Of a stretch of DNA of 64,000 nucleotides, positions 57,668-64,000 are shown one piece after another. Made by a program: the position numbers and the translations under genes. Within the stretch, counting starts at the first letter, position 1. Each line of letters opens with the position of its first letter. The notes below the pieces were generated by a model. That model made no database searches. It worked only from the letters and a program-made list of their open reading frames with translations, and had not been told where the DNA came from. Origin of the DNA: Vreelandella populi (GTDB lineage Bacteria > Pseudomonadota > Gammaproteobacteria > Pseudomonadales > Halomonadaceae); the NCBI RefSeq assembly GCF_003989825.1, contig NZ_RZHE01000014.1:62001-126000 (forward strand). The letters run 5' to 3'.

Positions 57668-57991
57668 TCAAGCGTTTTGATCGATGAATTGGGTCAATTG
57701 AGACTTGGATTGAGCGCCAACCAGTGAAGCGACCTTGGTACCTGACTTGAACAGCATAACGGTAGGTACACCGCGTACGCCTTGCTCAGCGGCAATTTCC
57801 GGTGCGTCATCCACGTTTACGCTAACCACCTTCAGGTTATCGCCGCGCTCGGCAGCTACTTCATCAACAACAGGGGCCATGACTTTACACGGGCCACACC
57901 AGGGTGCCCAAAACTTCAGCAGGACAGGCTGTTCGGCATTGAGGACTTCTTGCTCAAAATTGGCATTGGTAACATCAACATTATTAGCCAT
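57668..57991 (-). CDS. trxA: Thioredoxin 1
   Basis: The 107-residue protein (E. coli 109) has the active site WCGPC with Cys32 and Cys35, plus KVVSVNVDDAPEIAAEQGVRGVPTVMLF with the conserved cis-Pro. It reduces protein disulfides with electrons from thioredoxin reductase and serves PAPS reductase, whose gene cysH lies 1.4 kb away. ATG 57991 has GGGAGAAG upstream. Confidence 0.97.
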   Translation of the reverse strand: MANNVDVTNANFEQEVLNAEQPVLLKFWAPWCGPCKVMAPVVDEVAAERGDNLKVVSVNVDDAPEIAAEQGVRGVPTVMLFKSGTKVASLVGAQSKSQLTQFIDQNA

Positions 57992-59284
<1,293 letters not shown>

Positions 59285-59399
59285 TTCCGACGAAAAGCTG
59301 GCGTTACCCCATCTTATCGCCAGCCGTGTAGGTAGCATGCTGGCGATAAAACGATCAAGAATGGATTGGTGAGTAGACGGTAACGCGAACAAACGGTTT

Positions 59400-60020
59400 C
59401 TAGTGCTGCAAATGCAGACCGCATTCACGTTTTTCTTCTACCTTGGTGGGGTCAAAGTAGTCGAAATTATTGGGCAAACCGTGCGCCTGCAGGTACTGGT
59501 ACATATCCTTAGCGCTCCAGTGAAGCAGCGGTGCCACTTTCACCAGACCATCGTTATTACGGCTAACGGGCTGCATTTTAGCGCGCTCAGGGGTGTCTTC
59601 CGCCCGCAGTGCCGTAAACCAGATATCGGGGCGCATTTCGCTTAAAGCGCGCTCGAACGGTTCAATCTTGACCTCCTGGGTAAACGCCGCATGGCGTGGG
59701 TTGTCGATACCGGGCATGGGGCCTTCCAACGCTTCGCGGTGGGCGCGCGTGCGCCGGGGCACGAAGCTTACGATGTTCAGGTTAAGCTGCTTGATCACTT
59801 CATCGGCGAATTGATAGGTTGCCTCGGTATTGTAACCGCTATCCATCCATACAATCGGCATACCCGGGTGCACCTGGGTCACCATGTGCAGGATGACCGC
59901 TTCAAAGGGCCGAAAGTTGGTGGTACAAATAGGGCGCTCGCCCTGCGTCAACGCCCACTCGACTAACGCCTGGGGGTTATTGCCTAGGTCGCGATTGATT
60001 TCATCAAGCGATGAGGACAT
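59400..60020 (-). CDS. cysH: Phosphoadenosine phosphosulfate reductase family protein
   Basis: The 206-residue protein is a PAPS reductase of the thioredoxin-dependent type: it reduces activated sulfate to sulfite. It ends with KRECGLHLQH, the catalytic ECGLH motif. It lacks the CC...CxxC cluster of Fe-S APS reductases; only Cys32 and Cys201 are present. WFTALRAEDTPERAKM matches the PAPS-binding segment, while the nucleotide loop (CTTNFRPFEAVILH) differs from the usual SSFGIQ form. E. coli CysH has 244 residues, so this is a short variant. ATG 60020 has AGGAGG. trxA and cysB are neighbours. Confidence 0.87.
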   Translation of the reverse strand: MSSSLDEINRDLGNNPQALVEWALTQGERPICTTNFRPFEAVILHMVTQVHPGMPIVWMDSGYNTEATYQFADEVIKQLNLNIVSFVPRRTRAHREALEGPMPGIDNPRHAAFTQEVKIEPFERALSEMRPDIWFTALRAEDTPERAKMQPVSRNNDGLVKVAPLLHWSAKDMYQYLQAHGLPNNFDYFDPTKVEEKRECGLHLQH

Positions 60021-60137
60021 GTTGCCTCCTTGTCATGTTAATAAACCATACGACTAGGCTACCAAACTGCACCTGCAGTGCCCCAATACCGTTTGGTTTG
60101 GCTTTTATATTCCTTTTTGATTTAAATGCTGACTTGC

Positions 60138-61490
60138 TTATTCCAATGCTTTAATAAGGTGGCGAATTTTGTCCTGCGTCTCGACGTACTCTTCGTCTAG
60201 TGTCGAGTCAGCCACCAGCCCGCCGCCGCCCCATACATGCAGCCTGCCTCTACTTGCCACGAAGGTGCGAATAGTGATGGAAGTATCCATGCTGCCGCGT
60301 ACATCAACGTATCCTAAGCTTCCGCAATAAACGCTGCGCTGGCAGGGTTCCAACTCGGCGATGATCTGCATTGCGCGAATTTTAGGGGCGCCGGTGATCG
60401 AGCCACCAGGAAACGCCGCAGCCAATAATGCCAAGGGTGAAGTGTCAGGGGTTAGCTGGCCCTGTACCACGCTCACCAGATGATGAACGTTAGGGTAGCT
60501 TTCCAACTGACAGAGCTGAGGGACATTAATCGTTCCGGGCCGGCATACGCGACCCAGATCGTTGCGCAGAAGGTCAACAATCATTACGTTTTCCGCCCGA
60601 TCTTTGGTGCTGTTAAGTAACTGATCGGCCAGAGCAAGGTCCTCCTCTGGCGTGGCGCCCCTGGGCCTTGTCCCTTTGATCGGGCGTGTTTCCACCGCGC
60701 CATTGCGGCTTTGGATAAAACGTTCCGGCGAAAGAGACAGTACGGCCTGATCTCCCCAGGCCATGAACCCTGAAAAGGGCGTAGGCGTGGCTTTTCGCAA
60801 GCGTAAATAGGCTTGCCATTCATCGCCTTCATAGGCTGCTGAAAAGCGTTGGGCGAGGTTGATCTGATAGCAATCGCCGGCTTTTATATAGCGCTGAACG
60901 GCTGCAAAACGCTCGGCATAATCACGGCGCTCAAGCTCTCCTTCAAACGCCTCGGTCAGTTTGAATGCTGCGGGTTTAGTCGGTGTCGCAAGCCACTTCA
61001 AAACCTGCTCGCGGCACTGCTCGGTGGCTACCAGCCATGCCTTGCCAGCCACATGATCAAGGGTGATGCACCAGTCGTAGAGGCACAGGCGTGCCTGGGG
61101 GAGCTGAGTGACGTCAGGCTGATGGGTATCTGTCAGACGCTGGCGGCCGAGATCATAGCCCCAATAGCCGATCAAGCCGCCCATAAAGGGAAGCTCACTA
61201 TCCTCAACATGCTGATGGGGGAGCTGTTCAAGCAGCCACTGTTGCTGGATAAAGGTATCACCAGGCGGTAAAGGCGGGAAATCGGGCTGCGTCGAAACCA
61301 GCCCGGGATTCCCGTCGGCATCGACTTCAAGCGTGGCCAGCGGGTCGCTGCTCATAATATCAAAGCGGCCGTTGGCGACAGGGCGGCCGCTATCCAGCAA
61401 TACGGCGCCAGGGCGTTGGCGAAGCTTAGTAAACAAATCTAACGGATCAGAAGAGTAGGGCAGAGTAGAGATCGACAATGCCGTGGTCAT
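60138..61490 (-). CDS. pabB: Aminodeoxychorismate synthase component I
   Basis: PabB aminates chorismate to 4-amino-4-deoxychorismate for folate, using ammonia from a PabA/TrpG subunit. The 450-residue protein (E. coli 453) has LPFMGGLIGYWGYDLGR, GDCYQINLAQRFSAAYEGDEW, the catalytic Lys in ETRPIKGTRPRG near residue 273, KDRAENVMIVDLLRNDLGR and FPGGSITGAPK. The residue pattern follows E. coli PabB closely and is not TrpE. It stands 117 bp upstream of cysH on the same strand and is divergent from the prp region. Confidence 0.94.
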   Translation of the reverse strand: MTTALSISTLPYSSDPLDLFTKLRQRPGAVLLDSGRPVANGRFDIMSSDPLATLEVDADGNPGLVSTQPDFPPLPPGDTFIQQQWLLEQLPHQHVEDSELPFMGGLIGYWGYDLGRQRLTDTHQPDVTQLPQARLCLYDWCITLDHVAGKAWLVATEQCREQVLKWLATPTKPAAFKLTEAFEGELERRDYAERFAAVQRYIKAGDCYQINLAQRFSAAYEGDEWQAYLRLRKATPTPFSGFMAWGDQAVLSLSPERFIQSRNGAVETRPIKGTRPRGATPEEDLALADQLLNSTKDRAENVMIVDLLRNDLGRVCRPGTINVPQLCQLESYPNVHHLVSVVQGQLTPDTSPLALLAAAFPGGSITGAPKIRAMQIIAELEPCQRSVYCGSLGYVDVRGSMDTSITIRTFVASRGRLHVWGGGGLVADSTLDEEYVETQDKIRHLIKALE

Positions 61491-61590
61491 GGAGCAAACG
61501 CCTAGCCGGTGAAAGGGCCGCTTATCTTAGAGAGCGTTGAGCAGGGGCGCCAGTAGCGTGATTGACGCACTTCTCACGCTTTACAAGAGA

Positions 61591-61630
61591 TTGTTGACAG
61601 TGTTTGTATGGATAGACTTTTTGTCTACAA
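61591..61630 (+). promoter_or_regulatory. Two TTGT-type operators in the prp promoter
   Basis: TTGTTGACAG (61591-61600) and TTGTCTACAA (61621-61630) are spaced exactly 30 bp apart and resemble TTGTCGACAA (61708-61717). The second lies just upstream of a -10-like TATAAC (61653-61658), where a bound repressor would block polymerase. FCD-type GntR regulators commonly bind TTGTNNACAA. Confidence 0.6.
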
Positions 61631-61705
61631 CGAAAGATGCATAAAACCGCTATATAACAGGGTTGACGGTTCAAACTTGCGGGGCTAAAGTTTCACTACT
61701 TTTTT

Positions 61706-61719
61706 AATTGTCGACAATT
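61706..61719 (+). promoter_or_regulatory. Perfect palindromic operator at the start of the GntR gene
   Basis: AATTGTCGACAATT is a perfect 14-bp palindrome ending four bases before the ATG at 61724, where a Shine-Dalgarno sequence would normally stand. It shares its TTGTCGACAA core with the two upstream sites. I recall this core as the PrpQ-type motif for propionate genes, which fits the genes downstream. It would allow autorepression. Confidence 0.7.
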
Positions 61720-61723
61720 TGCC

Positions 61724-62464
61724 ATGAGCTTACCCGTATTTTCACCTCACTCCGCTGATTCGCCGCTTGAAATGGCGACACCTGAAGTGCGTACGCTCGC
61801 CGAGCGGGTATTTCATCAGCTGCAAAGCGATATTGTACGCGGCGTATTGGCGCCGGGCAGCAAAATTACCGAGCCGGGGCTTTCCAAGACCTACGGTATT
61901 TCCCGCGGACCGCTGCGCGAGGCCATGCGCCGGCTGGAGTCTCACCGACTGATCGAGCGCGTGCCCCATGTGGGCGCTCGAGTGGTCAAGCTCTCAATGA
62001 AAGAACTGATTGAGCTGTTTGACGTGCGTGAAGCGTTGGAAAGCATGGCGGCCAGGCTTGCCGCCGAGCATATGTCCACCGAGGAAATTCAGGGCTTGCG
62101 GGATGTATTGGCCCTGCATGAAAGTCAGGCTGATCTGCAGCGCGGCGAGGCCTATTACCAGCGCGAAGGGGATCTCGACTTTCACTACCGTATCGTTCAG
62201 GGCAGCCACAACAAGATGCTGATGAGCCTTTTGTGCAACGACCTTTACTACCTGGTACGCCTTTATCGCACTCAGTTCAGTGCCAGCGGTACGCGCCCGC
62301 AGCGCGCCTTTGTTGAGCACCACCGTATTGTCGATGCCATTGAGGCGGGTGATGCGGAGCTTGCCGAGCTTCTGATGCGCCGCCATGTCAGCGCATCGCG
62401 CGCCAACGTCGCAGACCGCTACGCGGCCATTCTCACACAGCAGTCTTCAGCGCAGGCCGAGTAA
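61724..62464 (+). CDS. GntR-family (FCD) transcriptional regulator of the propionate operon
   Basis: The 246-residue protein has a winged helix-turn-helix (about residues 22-90, LAERVFHQLQSDIVRGVLAPGSKITEPGLSKTYGISRGPLREAMRRLE) and an FCD ligand-binding domain (about 95-230) with Asp/His residues that can bind a metal (LDFHYRIVQGS, FVEHHRIVDAI). Its place before prpB-prpC and the three TTGT-type sites upstream suggest that it represses this operon and itself, released by 2-methylcitrate or a related acid. This matches the PrpQ type rather than the sigma-54 type PrpR of Enterobacteria. No clear ribosome-binding site is present. Confidence 0.88.
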   Translation: MSLPVFSPHSADSPLEMATPEVRTLAERVFHQLQSDIVRGVLAPGSKITEPGLSKTYGISRGPLREAMRRLESHRLIERVPHVGARVVKLSMKELIELFDVREALESMAARLAAEHMSTEEIQGLRDVLALHESQADLQRGEAYYQREGDLDFHYRIVQGSHNKMLMSLLCNDLYYLVRLYRTQFSASGTRPQRAFVEHHRIVDAIEAGDAELAELLMRRHVSASRANVADRYAAILTQQSSAQAE

Positions 62465-62500
62465 AGCGGCCGGCTATTTATCTGTCAGGAGTCAATCCCC

Positions 62501-63391
62501 ATGCCATCACTCAGCCCCGGTGCCCGTTTCAGAGCCGCGTTGGACGCCAATCGCCCGTTGCCCATTCTAGGCACGATCAATGCATATACCGCGCTCATGG
62601 CCGAGCGGGTGGGCCATCAGGCTATTTATCTGTCGGGTGGTGGGGTGGCCAACGCCTCGTTCGGCTTACCGGATCTGGGCATGACGACGATGAACGACGT
62701 CGTTGAAGATGCCCACCGTATCTGCGGCGCGACTGAACTGCCTCTGCTGGTGGATATTGATACCGGTTGGGGCGGCGCCTTCAATATTGCCCGCACGGTG
62801 AAAGAGATGCAGCGTGCAGGCGTGGCTGCGGTGCATATGGAAGATCAGGTCGCCCAGAAGCGCTGCGGTCATCGCCCCAACAAGGCGATTGTCTCTCAAC
62901 AAGAAATGGTCGATCGCATCAAGGCAGCAGCGGATGCCCGCATGGACCCCGATTTCTACCTGATTGCCCGCACCGATGCGTTTCAAAAAGAGGGCCTGGA
63001 TGCGGCCATTGAGCGCGCCAATGCCTGTGTGGAAGCGGGCGCTGACGCTATTTTTGCTGAAGCTGTCCATACGTTGGACGATTACCGGGCTTTTTCCGAG
63101 CGGGTTAACGCGCCGATTCTGGCCAACATCACCGAGTTTGGCGCAACGCCACTATTTACCCAGTCAGAGCTTGGTGATGTCGGTTGCCGCATGGTGCTGT
63201 ATCCGCTCTCAGCGTTTCGCGCCATGAATGCCGCAGCACTTCAGGTCTATCAAAGCATTCTAGATAACGGCCACCAGAAAGACGTGGTGCCGCTAATGCA
63301 GACCCGTGATGACCTCTACGATTTTTTGAACTACCACGACTTCGAGCAGAAGCTGGACGTGCTGTTTGCTGAAAAAGGTGACGACCAGTAA
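62501..63391 (+). CDS. prpB: 2-methylisocitrate lyase
   Basis: PrpB splits 2-methylisocitrate into pyruvate and succinate in the methylcitrate cycle of propionate breakdown. The 296-residue TIM-barrel enzyme of the isocitrate lyase family has the catalytic loop [10 protein letters not shown] near residues 121-130. It also has [17 protein letters not shown] near 85, HMEDQV near 112 and [13 protein letters not shown] near 231. AGGAG precedes the ATG. It follows the regulator gene by 36 bp and precedes prpC by 61 bp. Confidence 0.95.
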   Translation: MPSLSPGARFRAALDANRPLPILGTINAYTALMAERVGHQAIYLSGGGVANASFGLPDLGMTTMNDVVEDAHRICGATELPLLVDIDTGWGGAFNIARTVKEMQRAGVAAVHMEDQVAQKRCGHRPNKAIVSQQEMVDRIKAAADARMDPDFYLIARTDAFQKEGLDAAIERANACVEAGADAIFAEAVHTLDDYRAFSERVNAPILANITEFGATPLFTQSELGDVGCRMVLYPLSAFRAMNAAALQVYQSILDNGHQKDVVPLMQTRDDLYDFLNYHDFEQKLDVLFAEKGDDQ

Positions 63392-63452
63392 GCCAGACGC
63401 CCGCTTATGATTAAAGCTACCTAAAAATAAAAGTAATGAAAGGAGTAATCCC

Positions 63453-64000
63453 ATGGCCGACAAACCCGTTGCAGGTGCAGGACTACGTGGCCAGAGCGCC
63501 GGTTCCACCGCGCTGTGTACGGTAGGTAAAACAGGCTCCGGCCTGACCTACCGGGGCTTTGATATCAAGGAGCTGGCTGAGAAAGCCAAATTTGAAGAGG
63601 TCGCGTACCTGTTGTTAAAGGGTAAGTTGCCCAATCAGGCCGAGCTTGACCACTACATCAACAAGCTGAAAAGCCTGCGCGGTCTGCCCGATGCGCTAAA
63701 AACAGTGCTTGAGCAGATTCCTAAAGATGCGCATCCGATGGACGTGATGCGTACTGGTACCTCAATGTTGGGCAATCTTGAAACCGAGGAGAATTTTGAT
63801 CAGCAGAAGGATGTTGCCGACCGGCTGCTGGCCGTTTTGCCTTCGATCATTTGCTACTGGTATCGCTTTTCTCACGATGGCGTGCGTATTGATACCCAAA
63901 CCGACGATAGCACGATAGGTGGTCACTTCCTCAATATGTTGCGCGGCGAACCGGCATCTGAACTGCATGCACAGGTAATGAACGTATCGCTGATTCTTTA
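63453..64000 (+). CDS. prpC: 2-methylcitrate synthase (5' part, cut by window edge)
   Basis: ATG 63453 follows AAAGGAG. The frame is open for 182 codons to the window end, about half of the usual ~375-390 residues. The N-terminal sequence (LRGQSAGSTALCTVGKTGSG, then LTYRGFDIKELAEKAKFEEVAYLLLKGKLP) is typical of the citrate synthase superfamily, and its place after prpB marks it as PrpC. It condenses propionyl-CoA with oxaloacetate. The catalytic His and Asp lie beyond the window. Confidence 0.95.
   Translation, partial: MADKPVAGAGLRGQSAGSTALCTVGKTGSGLTYRGFDIKELAEKAKFEEVAYLLLKGKLPNQAELDHYINKLKSLRGLPDALKTVLEQIPKDAHPMDVMRTGTSMLGNLETEENFDQQKDVADRLLAVLPSIICYWYRFSHDGVRIDTQTDDSTIGGHFLNMLRGEPASELHAQVMNVSLIL

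Noticed and set aside
60138..61490. Possible displaced trpE
   Set aside because: The sequence follows PabB (for example GDCYQINLAQRF and ETRPIKGTRPRG), with PabB length and N-terminus.

Overview
The window is a gene-dense, roughly 56-60% GC chromosomal segment of a gammaproteobacterium. Gene order (ychF-pth-rplY-prs-tRNA-Gln-ispE-lolB-TPR lipoprotein, divergent from hemA-prfA-prmC), protein similarity by eye and the acidic flavour of many proteins point to Halomonas or a close relative in the Halomonadaceae. That assignment is an inference from recognised families, not from a database search. I see no prophage, transposase, CRISPR array, rRNA operon or plasmid functions.

Layout. 1-6.7 kb (minus strand): translation and envelope housekeeping, with one tRNA-Gln(UUG) between prs and ispE. 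7.0-11.5 kb (plus): hemA-prfA-prmC, then an Lrp-type regulator and a MoeB/HesA-type adenylyltransferase. 11.8-14.1 kb (minus): ahpC-ahpF peroxide detoxification with a well-formed OxyR box upstream. 14.5-18.6 kb (plus): potFGHI polyamine ABC importer. 18.6-23.7 kb: small Cys-rich and DUF3617 proteins and an RND efflux pump with its adaptor. 23.8-27.3 kb: a YhiN-type flavoprotein, a dispersed palindromic repeat, the yqjD-yqjE-yqjK membrane-protein set and outer-membrane phospholipase A. 27.5-34.9 kb: an MscK-like mechanosensitive channel convergent with a minus-strand group of an ATP-grasp enzyme, a 680-residue unrecognised protein with a papain-like Gln/Cys/His/Asn signature, and a TlyA-type methyltransferase. 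35.1-41.3 kb: DUF1820, SH3-domain protein, thiopurine methyltransferase, a YajG-like lipoprotein and the sulfate importer (sbp-cysT-cysW-cysA, minus). 41.6-48.9 kb: rpe, an NDH-2-type dehydrogenase, gph, an orphan manganese-type binding protein, two small proteins, and trpGDC without trpE. 48.9-57.6 kb: YdiJ-type FAD/Fe-S oxidoreductase, DUF4202, a dicarboxylate/amino-acid symporter, serS, a SIMPL protein and an AI-2E-type exporter. 57.7-61.5 kb: trxA, cysB, cysH and pabB. 61.7-64.0 kb: start of a propionate (methylcitrate cycle) operon, GntR regulator-prpB-prpC, cut by the window edge.

How the genes work together. Sulfur assimilation is represented twice: sulfate import (sbp/cysTWA) and PAPS reduction (cysH) with its electron donor thioredoxin and its regulator CysB, about 18 kb apart. 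Chorismate use is represented by trpGDC and pabB; TrpG may supply glutamine amidotransfer to PabB as well. Peroxide defence (AhpC/AhpF) carries its own OxyR site.

The most notable unexplained material is the ATP-grasp plus papain-like two-gene unit (31.6-34.9 kb), a palindromic repeat family whose two copies both begin exactly at a TAG stop codon (24.97 and 42.39 kb), and a small protein at 45.8 kb whose ribosome-binding site is buried in a hairpin.
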